Shown: positions 1-9,325 of the stretch, piece after piece
How positions within the stretch are numbered: position 1 is the stretch's first letter
Layout of the letters: each line of letters starts with the position of its first letter
Source of the DNA: Deltaproteobacteria bacterium
GTDB taxonomy: Bacteria; Desulfobacterota; Desulfobacteria; Desulfobacterales; UBA5852
DNA: 64,000 nt
NCBI GenBank assembly: GCA_020444045.1
Contig: JAHLLS010000024.1
Coordinates: 17,902-81,901, forward strand
Direction: 5' to 3'
Notes under the pieces: model-generated
What the model saw: only the letters and a program-made list of their open reading frames with translations
Database searches by the model: none
Told to the model about the DNA's origin: nothing
Made by a program: the position numbers and the translations under genes

Positions 1-86
1 ACAACCTCCGCTTTTTCTTTGCAAGCCGTCAGGGCAGCCGATATGCAAAGAAGCCCGACCATCCGCTTCAACGTCTGTTTTGACAT
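1..86 (-). CDS. Lipoprotein, N-terminal part only (runs off window)
   Basis: Twenty-eight codons are visible from an ATG at 86. They read as a basic n-region (KQTLKR), a short hydrophobic stretch and a lipobox L-T-A-C, with the Cys at residue 22, followed by a Lys/Glu-rich start of the mature chain. This is a classical Lsp-processed lipoprotein signal. An AAAGAGG ribosome site lies just upstream. The start is 11 bp after the stop of the DUF3313 lipoprotein gene, so the two are probably co-transcribed. The function cannot be judged from this fragment. Confidence 0.7.
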   Translation of the reverse strand, partial: MSKQTLKRMVGLLCISAALTACKEKAEV

Positions 87-97
87 AGTAAACCTCT

Positions 98-781
98 TTA
101 GTTTTTTACGCCGTGAACCTGATCCAGATAAAGCTTGACCCTCTCGGCCCAATACTTAAACGCTTCCTCCGCCGATCCCCACTTCGAGAACCGTTCGGTG
201 AAGCCAGCCGTTTTCTCGTCCTGAGCGACCGCGATCACGTCGTTGGTCAGGGAGTCCAGCGCCATCATTTCCGCACCGGTGGCCCCCGAACCTGCCCAGG
301 AATCCGTGGCGCCTTTCTTGACAACACTGACGGCCAATCCAACGGGAATAATTGATGTAACACCGCTGAGGACGGGGTTGCTCTGCTGGAGATCGGTGAT
401 GGCAAAACGAATCCGGAGGACGCCGGGTCCGGGCTCGGCTACGATGGGATAGGGCCCTTTGAGGGTGTCGACGAGTTGCTGATTGAAGTCGTCGGCCAGT
501 TTTTTCAATTCATTGGGTTCGATGCCCTTGTATTCGGAATCGTCATCAAAGAAAAAGACCACGCTGTCCAGCATGACCTTGTCGTACTTGGCCCAATCCA
601 CGCCCGGCTTGAGCCAGCGCAGCTTGACGCCATCTTTCGGCCCCGGTTCCAGCTTGGCGTAATACTCCCCCAGAAAGCCGGTTTTCGCATCGGCGCTTGT
701 GTCTTTGGGGGTGTTTCCTGTCGTGGCACACCCCATCAACAAGAGGGCTCCCATGATCCAAATCATCGTCTTTTTCATCAT
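98..781 (-). CDS. DUF3313 family lipoprotein
   Basis: A 227-residue predicted lipoprotein of unknown function. The N-terminus is MMKKTMIWIMGALLLMGC, with the lipobox Cys followed by ATTG. The body carries the DUF3313 hallmarks: a YDKVMLDSV strand, an acidic FFDDDSEY stretch and a helix with LADDFNQQLVDTL near residue 100. The start at 781 was chosen because an AGGGAGA ribosome site sits 5-8 bases upstream; the reading frame is open further upstream but has no signal there. A second lipoprotein gene follows after 11 bp, suggesting a small envelope operon. Family members are outer-membrane or periplasmic proteins without a known biochemical role. Confidence 0.8.
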   Translation of the reverse strand: MMKKTMIWIMGALLLMGCATTGNTPKDTSADAKTGFLGEYYAKLEPGPKDGVKLRWLKPGVDWAKYDKVMLDSVVFFFDDDSEYKGIEPNELKKLADDFNQQLVDTLKGPYPIVAEPGPGVLRIRFAITDLQQSNPVLSGVTSIIPVGLAVSVVKKGATDSWAGSGATGAEMMALDSLTNDVIAVAQDEKTAGFTERFSKWGSAEEAFKYWAERVKLYLDQVHGVKN

Positions 782-854
782 TTTTCTCCCTATTTTCATT
801 GTGGACATCAACGGATCGATTGTTGCGATTGATGTTTTCGCGCGTGACGCACCC

Positions 855-1280
855 TTACATATGCAACCCACTTCTCGCTTTTTGAATGGTGCTGATGCCG
901 GTTGACTGCAAAACCCTATCAAATCGGATTTCAGGCGCTTCGGTCGCCATCTCGATCACCAGGAGGACGGTGCGAAATTTTTCGCTCCGCAGGTGGCGTC
1001 GTAATACCTGTTCACTCGCCCAGATTTCTTCGAGCATGAAAACGCCCTTTGATAGGACATCCTGATACAGTCGGCAGCTGACGCAGCCCTCCTCGAGTTT
1101 GGTCTGCTCGATCATCGAACCGAGGATCAAGCGCGCTTCTTGGCGGTTTTTGGCCGCTATTTGCATCCGAAGGGTGGCGTGAATGTGGATGTCAGTACCC
1201 TGGTGTTCATCCGCCATGGGCGGCAGCAGTTGTTCTTCAGGCACGGGCTTCATCTCCGAAAAAGGTGTGTTGCATGACAC
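855..1280 (-). CDS. Antibiotic biosynthesis monooxygenase (ABM)-fold protein
   Basis: The protein of up to 141 residues holds one ABM/YgiN-type ferredoxin-like domain at about 28-125. It shows IHIHATLRM (first strand), an E-x-GC-x-S-x-LYQD turn, F-x-L-E-E-I-W-A-S-E and a RHLRSEKFR helix. Such proteins are small quinol or aromatic monooxygenases, or act as heme-degrading or signalling dimers; the substrate cannot be told. No candidate start has a good ribosome site: the GTG at 1280 and the ATG at 1217 are both possible, so the N-terminus is uncertain. No obvious operon partner: the lipoprotein gene downstream on the same strand is 73 bp away. Confidence 0.7.
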   Translation of the reverse strand: MSCNTPFSEMKPVPEEQLLPPMADEHQGTDIHIHATLRMQIAAKNRQEARLILGSMIEQTKLEEGCVSCRLYQDVLSKGVFMLEEIWASEQVLRRHLRSEKFRTVLLVIEMATEAPEIRFDRVLQSTGISTIQKARSGLHM

Positions 1281-1454
1281 ATCGACGGGAACTAACAGGC
1301 ATGGAATGCGAAATTCATTCCAGAATTTCAGAAGATTGAAACTGGCATCCCGCTTATTGAAATCAAATGAAAAAGACGACGAAGATCGATTTTTACAGGG
1401 AGGACGACAAAAGAATGAGTGTCACTATTTCGGCATATTGCCGATATAACGGCA

Positions 1455-2993
1455 CTAACCAGAGGGACGTTGGATGCCAAGTTTTTTCATTTTCGATTGC
1501 AGGGTCGTCCGTTTCAACCCCAGCATCTGGGCAGCGCCTTGGGCACCCGTGACCCGCCAGCCGGTTTTCTCGAGAACACTCAAAATATGCCGGCGCTCGA
1601 CATCCGCCAGTGTGATGGTCGGCATCGTGTCCTCGGTTTTTTGCTTTGGTGGGTATACATGCAGGGTGGTTCCGTTGCACAGAATCATGGCGTGTTCGAT
1701 AATGTTACGCAGTTCCCGGGCGTTCCCCGGCCATGCATAGCGTTTCAGGGTCTCCATGTCCCGGCGGGGAATGTGGTCGATGCGTTTGTTCAATTTCTTT
1801 TCGTTTTGTTTGACAAACATCCAAACCAGCGGGGGGATATCCTCGGCGCGCTCCCTGAGCGGCGGAATCGAAATAGGGAACACGTTCAGCCGGTAGAAAA
1901 GATCGCTGCGAAATTTTCCCGCGGCGACTTCCTGGTCCAGGTTGCGATTGGTAGCGGCGATGGTGCGAATGTCAACCGTCAGGGATTGGGTGGACCCTAG
2001 CCGTTCAAACCGTCCCTCCTCGATGACACGCAGCAGCTTGGCTTGCAGGTCAAGGGGTAATTCGCCAATCTCGTCAAGAAAAAGGGTGGACCGGTCGGCC
2101 ACCTCGAAACGGCCGGCCATACGGGTCATGGCACCGGTGTAGGCCCCTTTCTCACGGCCAAAGAGTTCGCTTTCGATTAGCGTGGGCGGCAGGACAGCAC
2201 AATTGATGGCAACCAGTGGCCTTTCTTTCCGCTTGCTGAGATTGTGGATGTTGCGGGCCAGGAGTTCTTTCCCGGTGCCGGTTTCGCCTGACAGGAGAAC
2301 GGTGGCATCGGTATCGGCCACTTGTTCCACCTGGGCGAGCACCCGCTTCATGGCATTGCTGCGGCCGACGATTTCTGTGTGTCCATATTGGAGCATGATT
2401 TCATCCCGCAAGTAGATGTTCTCCTGCTCCAACTGCTCTTTCAAGCGCTGGATCTCCTCCAACTGCTCGCCAAGCGCTTGCTCCGTCTGCTTGCGGACAA
2501 GCGCATTGGCAAATATCTGTGTCACCAGCTCAATTTGCTGGACAACCGCTTCAGGCCAGTCTCTCTCCCGTCCCACCACCGCAAAGGTGAGCAGGCCGAA
2601 CACATCCCCCCCGCCAACCGATAACGGAACCCCCACCATGGATTGGGTGCCATAGCGGACGAAACTTTGCCGATCGCGGCCCGCTTCCGCCGGAAGGTCG
2701 TTCATTCTCGCAATGACGAGCGTTTCCCCTTCCAACACTTTGCGCAACGACCAGGGCCAGAAATCCTGGATGTTCATTTTCTCAGGGGGCGACACACTTT
2801 CCGGCGGCTGATGTAAATGGGTCAGCAGCAGCGTTCCGGGTTTTTCGCTGAAGACCTGGAAAAGTGTAGAACGATCGAAATCGAGACGCTCGCAAACACG
2901 GCGCTGGGCAGCTTTTATCTCACTGTCGATCCGGTCGGCCGGGAGATTGATGAAGAAGGTCGAAATTTCTGCCAGCAGCCGTTCGAATTCCAT
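1455..2993 (-). CDS. Sigma-54-dependent transcriptional regulator with GAF sensor domain
   Basis: 512 residues in the order GAF domain (about 1-165), coiled coil (170-205), AAA+ sigma-54 interaction domain (210-435) and Fis-type HTH (465-512). Visible motifs are Walker A GETGTGKE (236-243), the sigma-54 loop as GAYTGA instead of GAFTGA (283-288), Walker B LFLDEIGELP, and the R-finger region FRSDLFYRLNVFPI. This FhlA/NorR-like architecture responds to a ligand rather than to phosphorylation, because there is no receiver domain. The ATG at 2993 is preceded by AAGGGGG at good spacing, so it is preferred over an upstream in-frame GTG at 3029. No obvious target operon is adjacent; the regulon is unknown. 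Confidence 0.9.
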   Translation of the reverse strand: MEFERLLAEISTFFINLPADRIDSEIKAAQRRVCERLDFDRSTLFQVFSEKPGTLLLTHLHQPPESVSPPEKMNIQDFWPWSLRKVLEGETLVIARMNDLPAEAGRDRQSFVRYGTQSMVGVPLSVGGGDVFGLLTFAVVGRERDWPEAVVQQIELVTQIFANALVRKQTEQALGEQLEEIQRLKEQLEQENIYLRDEIMLQYGHTEIVGRSNAMKRVLAQVEQVADTDATVLLSGETGTGKELLARNIHNLSKRKERPLVAINCAVLPPTLIESELFGREKGAYTGAMTRMAGRFEVADRSTLFLDEIGELPLDLQAKLLRVIEEGRFERLGSTQSLTVDIRTIAATNRNLDQEVAAGKFRSDLFYRLNVFPISIPPLRERAEDIPPLVWMFVKQNEKKLNKRIDHIPRRDMETLKRYAWPGNARELRNIIEHAMILCNGTTLHVYPPKQKTEDTMPTITLADVERRHILSVLEKTGWRVTGAQGAAQMLGLKRTTLQSKMKKLGIQRPSG

Positions 2994-3209
2994 GCGCCCC
3001 CTTATCCCGTGCGTCGTTTTCCTTTTCACGGGAAAAATCGTTCGTTATCCGCCACTGTCCGACGGCAAAACCGTGCATACGCAATTGATCGGTTTATATT
3101 TCACCGTCGCGTTAGGGCTCACCATTCAGATCGAGTCCCGTCGGAGCCCATGATTGCCCCATACCATGTTAGCCACCGCCTATTCAATGTGGCAATTTTT
3201 TCAGAAACC

Positions 3210-3446
3210 CTATAACTTGCGGGTATTGGCGACAACCGCTTCAACCACAAGCGTTCCAGAAATATGCTTTATTTCCGCAATGGCTCGAATTGACAGGGTG
3301 AGGTTGGCCGGTTCCTTGCGCGCTCCGGATTCCGGCCCCAATACCGGGCTGTCGGTTTCTACTATCAAACATTGCAGCGGCAGGTGGCGCACGCGTTTTT
3401 GCTCATGGGGGGAACGGAGGATGGAAGGTGGAATCGAGAAAATGGA
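3210..3446 (-). pseudogene. TatD-family hydrolase, C-terminal remnant
   Basis: The frame encodes the last about 77 residues of a TatD metal-dependent hydrolase: FSIPPSI, then LPLQCLIVETDSPVLGP (the ETDSP metal-site motif), EPANL, and a terminal helix ending NTRKL. The N-terminal three quarters, including the first HxH metal site, are missing. Upstream in frame there is only unrelated sequence up to 3530, which runs into the end of the next gene. I infer a deletion remnant. The residual frame is open, so a short translated product cannot be excluded. Confidence 0.65.
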
Positions 3447-3510
3447 AACGACCCATCGAACGATGCGGGTAATGCCGTATCCCTGTTTCAACACATAGGA
3501 CGTGCTTGGA

Positions 3511-4050
3511 TCAAGGTTGATCGTCCGCAAGCGCCGCGCCGACGGCTATCATGATGATACCCGTGGTGGCAAAGGGGCAGAGCCTGCCGTCCACGACCAG
3601 CCGGATCGGGCGGCCTTCACCGGCGCTGCCCTCGATAATCGAGTTCACCAAGTGCCCGTCTTCCTGTCTGTCATAGCGAATGGTAAACCGGAGTGGGGTT
3701 TCACCGGCCACGACATGGTAGACGAGTCCGTCGGCGGTTTTCTCGATTTTGCCCATGGCCAGGGTCATCGCCCCGAAGGTGCCGGTGATCAGTTGATCCC
3801 CATCCCGGTGATAGGTAAAATTCAGGTCGTGGTAGGTGCCATTGATGTCGATCGCCCCGACAATGTCCGTGCCGCAGTTGTATATGGACCAGAGCGGATG
3901 GCCGTCGGCCGTGCCGAAGACCTTGTCGTCCATGAAGTAAAGATCCATATCACTGCCGGATATATGGCGAGTCCCCTCACCCTGGGATGCGAATAGGCCG
4001 GCCGGTAAAAGCAGAAAAATGCCGGCCACAAAAGCAATCATACGCGTCAT
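3511..4050 (-). CDS. Secreted protein of unknown function
   Basis: A 179-residue protein with a clear Sec signal (MTRMIAFVAGIFLLLPAGLFA). The mature part is mostly beta-rich (MDLYFMDDKVFG, YHDLNFTYHRDGDQLITG, LRFTIRYD) and has two cysteines (NCGTD and RLCPF). It ends in a second hydrophobic segment, GIIMIAVGAALA. I do not recognise the family. The start at 4050 is chosen for the signal peptide; there is no strong ribosome site, and the frame is open upstream to a TTG at 4104. Its 3' end overlaps the open frame of the TatD remnant by about 20 bp. Confidence 0.6.
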   Translation of the reverse strand: MTRMIAFVAGIFLLLPAGLFASQGEGTRHISGSDMDLYFMDDKVFGTADGHPLWSIYNCGTDIVGAIDINGTYHDLNFTYHRDGDQLITGTFGAMTLAMGKIEKTADGLVYHVVAGETPLRFTIRYDRQEDGHLVNSIIEGSAGEGRPIRLVVDGRLCPFATTGIIMIAVGAALADDQP

Positions 4051-4149
4051 ACGACAATATCCGTTTATCCGTTCCAAATGCCCCCTCCCGACCTCGATCA
4101 CCAATGAAAAACATTTTCAGTGCGATAAAATACCCTGTCTGCCATCCAT

Positions 4150-5871
4150 CTAAAATAGTTTGGTCTGGTTGGCAACCGAAACCATTAACGGGCCGCGCGG
4201 AGTGGCCGTGCTTTCATTCAGGGCGCTGAGAAGGGTTTGGTCGTGCCCGTAAATGTCTTTCCCAAAATGGGTCTCCCCGCCGGCGTCCACCCAGGCCGTC
4301 AAATAAACCAGGTGGACAGGCATGGGGTCGTCCAGGATGACGACCTGCCGCTGGTTGGAAGCCACCGCCTCCGCCAAACGGGCCTGGTCCCAATTCTGAT
4401 GCCGCAAAAGGAGGGTCACCAATTCCAACGGCGCTTCCACACGCACACAGCCGGACGAGAAAGGCCGGGACGACCGCTTGAAAAGGTTTTTGGAGGGGGT
4501 ATCGTGGATGTAGACACTCAGTTCGTTGGGGAACATGAACTTCACCCGTCCCAGGGCGTTGTGGGCCGAGGGCTCTTGGCGCAGTCGAAACGGAAAATGG
4601 TCTTCGCTGAGGGATGCCCAGTTGATGGTGAAGGGGTTGAGTTCCCGGGCATCTTTGTCCCAGCTGTCAAAAACGCGAAAATTCTGACGCACCAGATAAG
4701 AGGGGTTTTCCTGGATTTTAGGCAGCAGGTCCTCACGGGCGATTTTGGGGGGCACATACCAGTAGGGGTTGATTTCAAGATACGTAATTTTACTGGATAG
4801 CACCGGCGTCGGGCGGCGTTTTTGCCCCACAATGGTGCGCATGGTTTTGACCACCTGCCCGGCCTCGATCACCTGCATCTGGAAGCCGGGAATGTTGACC
4901 AGCACGTAGCGGGATCCGAGGTCTTCCGGCATCCAGCGCCAACGCTCCAGATTCAACTGGATCTGGCGAATGCGCTGCTCCACCGGAACATTCAGGGCGG
5001 CCAGGGTGCGTTCTCCCACAACCCCATCGGCATTTAATCCATGGCGGCGTTGAAACTCGGCCACGGCCGTCGCGAGGCGATCGTCGAAGCAAGCGGTCTT
5101 CAACTCGGAAGCGTCATGGACATCCCCGGAAACGCCCAAACGGTTCCGTAACTGCGCCACCCGCACGCCGCACTCGCCATGTTCCAGCGGTGGACCGTCA
5201 TCGATGGCCGACCAGCCCCCGGCCGTTTTGATTCTCTGGTATCGGGACAGGCTTTTTTGCAGCGCCCTGTAAGCCGTATGCTGCGGTCCCAATTGCGCAA
5301 AAAAAACGTCCAGTCGGCCGCTTTCCAGCGATTCCGCCAGTGCCACCGCCAGATCCCGAACAGGTTCCTTTTCCGTCGTCACACCATAGATCATCATTGG
5401 ATCGATGCGCCCCATGGTGCGGTGCCAGGCGTAGCGCAACACCATTTCGGTCACGGCCAGGTCGAGCTGGACTTGTTTTCCATTAAAGGTCGGACCGATG
5501 ATGACCGGCCTTGTGGTCACACCATCCAGCAGATCGTCCAGCCAGGGGTTGCGGTAATCCGCATAGCGCAATCCCTGGTTGCCGGCCTGCTTTACAACCG
5601 CCAGGGCCATGGCCCCCTCGGGCAAAAGACCGAACTGGTCAACCCAGGCCGGTTCATAATCGCGAGTGGCGTAAAACCGAACCACCGCACGGTAGCTGTC
5701 AAAATGCCGGTCAGGGCAACTTGGCGTATCGCCAACCAACGGAGACTGCAACTGCTGCTCCAGTTGCCGCGCCGTCTCGGTCTGCCAATCCCCTGCCGAC
5801 GCGCCTGTGAACAGGCAGGCCAGCAGCATCACCGCCCCAAAGACCAGAATACCGATTCCTCTTGCCACCAT
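4150..5871 (-). CDS. L,D-transpeptidase (YcbB/LdtD type)
   Basis: 573 residues with an N-terminal signal or anchor (about 1-26), a scaffold domain with WVDQFG and LPEGAMAL, a peptidoglycan-binding domain (about 235-290, EFQRRHGLNADGVVGERTLAALN), and a C-terminal YkuD catalytic domain. The active-site stretch has IHDTPSKNLF followed by SSGCVRVE, where the Cys is the expected nucleophile. The enzyme forms 3-3 cross-links between peptidoglycan stems in the periplasm. Its length and domain order match the large proteobacterial LdtD subfamily rather than ErfK-type enzymes. It is monocistronic and divergent from the helicase gene. Confidence 0.9.
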   Translation of the reverse strand: MVARGIGILVFGAVMLLACLFTGASAGDWQTETARQLEQQLQSPLVGDTPSCPDRHFDSYRAVVRFYATRDYEPAWVDQFGLLPEGAMALAVVKQAGNQGLRYADYRNPWLDDLLDGVTTRPVIIGPTFNGKQVQLDLAVTEMVLRYAWHRTMGRIDPMMIYGVTTEKEPVRDLAVALAESLESGRLDVFFAQLGPQHTAYRALQKSLSRYQRIKTAGGWSAIDDGPPLEHGECGVRVAQLRNRLGVSGDVHDASELKTACFDDRLATAVAEFQRRHGLNADGVVGERTLAALNVPVEQRIRQIQLNLERWRWMPEDLGSRYVLVNIPGFQMQVIEAGQVVKTMRTIVGQKRRPTPVLSSKITYLEINPYWYVPPKIAREDLLPKIQENPSYLVRQNFRVFDSWDKDARELNPFTINWASLSEDHFPFRLRQEPSAHNALGRVKFMFPNELSVYIHDTPSKNLFKRSSRPFSSGCVRVEAPLELVTLLLRHQNWDQARLAEAVASNQRQVVILDDPMPVHLVYLTAWVDAGGETHFGKDIYGHDQTLLSALNESTATPRGPLMVSVANQTKLF

Positions 5872-6337
5872 CCCCCCACTATTTCCAATACATCAATGAA
5901 AAATCGCCATTTTCGACGTCGTGCGATGTCGTGAGCTGTCAATCATCCGAATGGGTGGCCTGCAACGAGTGTAATAGCCGCCGAGACCTTCCCGTTTCCA
6001 AGACACAACACAAGCCTTCATTAACAACCTTATCAAGAAACGGGCCAATTTAAGCCACCTGAAAATATTTTTTAACTAATCGTTTTTTATGCTTATTTTA
6101 TCCTTCCTCATGGAAACACGATTGTTGCAATCGGCCAACTGGGAGTTCGTTTACCCAACCAGTAGGTAAAAAAGGAAAGAATGGCGCGGAAAAACAGATG
6201 GCACCAGCCGCGGCACGGGTCAGGGACAATAGATCCGATGCAGGGCCCTTGGCCGCATCCCGAAAGATCATTTGTCTATCACATCGGTAAAGGGTATAGC
6301 GTGTGCAAACAAACCGTTTTTTAAAGGTTGAGGTGTC
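5872..6337. other. Intergenic leader region between ldt and the helicase gene
   Basis: A 466-bp spacer between divergent genes. From about 6060 it becomes AT-rich (AAATATTTTTTAACTAATCG and following), as expected for the promoter and leader of the helicase gene. I see no ORF, tRNA or clear terminator. A long 5' leader is common for cold-induced DEAD-box helicase genes, but no cold-box motif is clear here. Confidence 0.4.
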
Positions 6338-7582
6338 ATGAAATTCGACAAATACGCTATTTCGGAAGATATTAAAAAAAACCTGGCCGGACTTGGATTT
6401 AAGAAACCCACGGATATTCAGTTCAAATCAATCCCGTCGATCCTGAAGGGTGAGGATGTGCTGGCCATTGCCCAGACGGGTACCGGCAAGACCCTTGCGT
6501 TTGCCATTCCAGTGATCGACCGAATTCACAGCTTTAAAACCAGTAAACGGGCGGTGGGTATAAAGTGCCTTGTGATGGTGCCCACGCGGGAGCTGGCCAT
6601 GCAGATCAACGATGTCTTTGCCCAACTGTCGCGGCACACCAAGGTCAAAAGCTACGTCGTCTACGGCGGGGTGGAGCAGGATGCCCAAATTAAAAAACTG
6701 CAGGACGGCATCGATATCCTGATTGCCACGCCGGGGCGCATGTTCGATCTGATCAGCCAGGGCTATATCAAGATCAAGGGCATTCAGACCCTCGTGCTGG
6801 ACGAGGCCGACCGGATGCTGGACAAGGGATTTATTAACGATATCAAATCGGTCAAAAAGATGCTGCCCGGCAAACACCAGACCCTCTTTTTCTCCGCGAC
6901 CATCGATAAAACCATCAAGAAGCTGGCTTACTCCCAGGTCAAAAGCACGGCCATCCGCATCCAGATTTCACCGGAAGACCCGGTGTCGAAAAACGTCTCC
7001 CATTTTGTGATGTTCGTTGAAATGGATGACAAACGTTTTTTCCTGGAACGGTTTATCAATGAAAACCCGGACCGCCGGATGATGGTCTTTGTGCGCACGC
7101 GTGTCCGCGCCGAAAGAGTGGCCAAGGCCATGGAGCGCGCGGGCATCGCTGTTTTAGCCATTCACGGGGAAAAGGATCAGGCCCATCGATCCCAGGTGAT
7201 GCAGGGCTTCAAAGGGGGCGAAGCCAATGTGCTCATTGCCACGGATGTCAGCGCCCGGGGAATCGACATCCCGGATATACACTATGTGATCAACTATGAT
7301 ATGCCGGTCGAACCCGAAACCTATGTTCACCGGATCGGCCGAACCGGGCGGGGATTCAACAAGGGTGTCGCCATATCCTTTTGCAGCAGCGAAGAAAAAG
7401 AGCGGCTTGCCGCTGTTCAGGAGCTCGTGAAGAAGCCCATCGAAGCAATCAAAATCAGCAAGAAAGATTACGCCCGCGCCATTGAAAGCCCGTCGGAGGC
7501 AACGAGCGCGGAAGCCCTTATACGGGAGCAGGAAGCCTGGGAGAATAAAAAAAGGAAAAAGAAGAAGAAAAAGCATCAATAA
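6338..7582 (+). CDS. DEAD-box ATP-dependent RNA helicase (RhlE-like)
   Basis: 414 residues with all helicase motifs in order: Q motif (GFKKPTDIQ), motif I AQTGTGKT, Ia PTRELAMQ, GG and TPGR, motif II DEADRMLD, motif III SAT, motif IV region VFVRTR, motif V ATDVSARGIDIP and motif VI HRIGRTGR. A lysine/arginine-rich tail (KKRKKKKKK) ends the protein and probably adds RNA affinity. It unwinds short RNA duplexes, in ribosome assembly or mRNA turnover. A weak TTGAGGTG ribosome site precedes the ATG. It is monocistronic; the next gene converges from the other strand. Confidence 0.93.
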   Translation: MKFDKYAISEDIKKNLAGLGFKKPTDIQFKSIPSILKGEDVLAIAQTGTGKTLAFAIPVIDRIHSFKTSKRAVGIKCLVMVPTRELAMQINDVFAQLSRHTKVKSYVVYGGVEQDAQIKKLQDGIDILIATPGRMFDLISQGYIKIKGIQTLVLDEADRMLDKGFINDIKSVKKMLPGKHQTLFFSATIDKTIKKLAYSQVKSTAIRIQISPEDPVSKNVSHFVMFVEMDDKRFFLERFINENPDRRMMVFVRTRVRAERVAKAMERAGIAVLAIHGEKDQAHRSQVMQGFKGGEANVLIATDVSARGIDIPDIHYVINYDMPVEPETYVHRIGRTGRGFNKGVAISFCSSEEKERLAAVQELVKKPIEAIKISKKDYARAIESPSEATSAEALIREQEAWENKKRKKKKKKHQ

Positions 7583-7628
7583 AGGATAGGCCTCCCCGAG
7601 CGGCGGCTTGTTTTCATTGCAGCCCGTT

Positions 7629-8300
7629 TCAGATTTTTCGCCGGTCCTCGAGTTCTCTCAGAATACTTTTAGGGGGGTGGCCGTTGCCGCCGATCATCTG
7701 CTGAATCTCGCGTGTCAATCGGTTGCGGGCCGCGATGCGGGATAGCGCCTGAACACACTTCTTCAGTCTTTCAGAAGGTGATGTCATTTCCAGAAAGCCC
7801 TGGCGTTCGAGGGGGGCGAAGCCTTCCAGGGCCGCGATGGCAAATGAAAGCTGTTTCGGCGGGATGTGACCGTCGAGGGTCGACGCGTCGAAACCGGCAT
7901 CGATGCCGACGACCTCTTTGAGCAAATGCCCGGCAGCGTCAACGACGTCCGCCAGGTCATCTCCTGGGGCGTCCTCCCCATCGTCGAAGAAGAAAACCCG
8001 GGCTTCCATATAGGCCTGTTCTTCGATCAGTTCCCGAATGACAAACCGTTCGCCACCACGGGTCATGATATCCATACGGCCGTCATCGTATCGCTTTAGA
8101 ACTTCCGTGATCCTGGCCATGCAGCCGACCGAGCGGATGGACTCCCCGTCGAACAGCACGATGCCGAACGGCCTGTCGTTCGCCAGACACTCGGATACCA
8201 TCTCTTTGTAGCGCTCTTCGAAAATATGCAGCGGCAGCAACATGTCCGGCAGCAAAACCAGTCCCAGTGGAAACAGGGGTATTTTGTGCGTTTTTTTCAC
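7629..8300 (-). CDS. Lon substrate-binding (N-domain) protein, protease-less
   Basis: About 223 residues consisting of a Lon N-terminal (LAN/PUA-like) domain without AAA+ or protease parts: IPLFPLGLVLLPDMLLPLHIFEERYKEM, then FGIVLF, and VGCMARITEVLKRYDDGRMDI. The GTG at 8300 is chosen because a near-perfect anti-SD match (GGAGGTGATC) directly precedes it. The TTG 12 bases upstream would lie inside that site. Stand-alone Lon-N proteins are common in proteobacteria and their role is unknown; substrate recognition or adaptor function is a guess. The gene is downstream of, and could be co-transcribed with, the exporter gene 75 bp upstream. Confidence 0.82.
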   Translation of the reverse strand: MKKTHKIPLFPLGLVLLPDMLLPLHIFEERYKEMVSECLANDRPFGIVLFDGESIRSVGCMARITEVLKRYDDGRMDIMTRGGERFVIRELIEEQAYMEARVFFFDDGEDAPGDDLADVVDAAGHLLKEVVGIDAGFDASTLDGHIPPKQLSFAIAALEGFAPLERQGFLEMTSPSERLKKCVQALSRIAARNRLTREIQQMIGGNGHPPKSILRELEDRRKI

Positions 8301-8374
8301 GATCACCTCCAATATGTGAAACCGGTTGAGAACAGCTTTTGAATTGTCGGGCGTTTAAACCACCATCCCTTATA

Positions 8375-9325
8375 TCAATCGCCGGACCGTCCCTTTCCCA
8401 CAAGACCAGCGCCATCTGAACCCGTGGCCGCTACGACCGGGACGGCAATCGCTTTCAGCCGATTAAGGGCCACGATACTGGTGAGAACCGCAACACCGCC
8501 GCTCCAGAACCGCCAGGAGGCCGGATCACCCAAAAAGGCGATGCCGACGATTGCTGTGAAAATGACTTCACTGGACATGAACACCCCCCCTTCCCAACCC
8601 CGGCAATAGAAAAACCCTTGATTCATAAGGAGTTGCGCCGTCACCGAGGTGAAAACGATGCCGGGGATCATGGCCCATTCCATCGGCGTCGATGGCAAAG
8701 TAGGCTGCAGGGCGAACATGGGAGCCGTCACGAAAAAGCCCATGGTACAGAGATAGAGATAAATAATAACCGGGCCGTTCTGCTCCCGAAGCGTGCGGAT
8801 CAGGGTTACCGTCAGCCCTGCAAAAGCGCCGCCGATGAGGGCGATGACCTGGCCAAACGGTTCACCGCCGGGCTGGAAATCGAAAAGAATACCCACGCCG
8901 GCCAGCACGCCGACGATGCATACGATTTCGAGTTTGCCGACCCGCTCCCCATAGATAAAATAGGAAAAGACGGCTGAAAACGCCGGAAAGGAATAAAAAA
9001 TCACCAGCGCCGTGGAAATGGGCAGCCGTTGAATGGCCGTTACCATGCAGATAAAAGCGATGGAACCGGTGCCGCCCCGGATGAGGAGCAGGCGCGTATT
9101 GTGTCCCCGGAACGGGTTGCGCCGGCGACCGAAAACCGCCACCAGTACCAGAATGCCGCCCGCAAAGCGGTAAAACCCGATGTCCCAGGCCGAAAAGGCC
9201 GGTCCCAGGAGTTTGACCTGGAGATTGAGCAGCGTATAGAGCATCGCGGAGGCCAGCATGAACAAGGGCCCCGCCACCGCCGCATCCATGTGTATGCGCC
9301 CAGCGCCGTTAAGGGAGGTATTCAT
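8375..9325 (-). CDS. DMT-superfamily transporter, EamA type
   Basis: 316 residues with about ten hydrophobic segments arranged as two EamA repeats (roughly 15-145 and 160-295). The first repeat has FYRFAGGILVL and ALVIFYSFPAFSAVFSYFIYGERV; the second has GVVFTS-like and SSEVIFTAIVGIAFLGD segments, typical of inner-membrane metabolite exporters. The substrate is not predictable. The C-terminal tail is Gly-rich and cytosolic. The ATG at 9325 follows CAGGGTT. The gene precedes the Lon-N gene on the same strand. Confidence 0.85.
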   Translation of the reverse strand: MNTSLNGAGRIHMDAAVAGPLFMLASAMLYTLLNLQVKLLGPAFSAWDIGFYRFAGGILVLVAVFGRRRNPFRGHNTRLLLIRGGTGSIAFICMVTAIQRLPISTALVIFYSFPAFSAVFSYFIYGERVGKLEIVCIVGVLAGVGILFDFQPGGEPFGQVIALIGGAFAGLTVTLIRTLREQNGPVIIYLYLCTMGFFVTAPMFALQPTLPSTPMEWAMIPGIVFTSVTAQLLMNQGFFYCRGWEGGVFMSSEVIFTAIVGIAFLGDPASWRFWSGGVAVLTSIVALNRLKAIAVPVVAATGSDGAGLVGKGRSGD

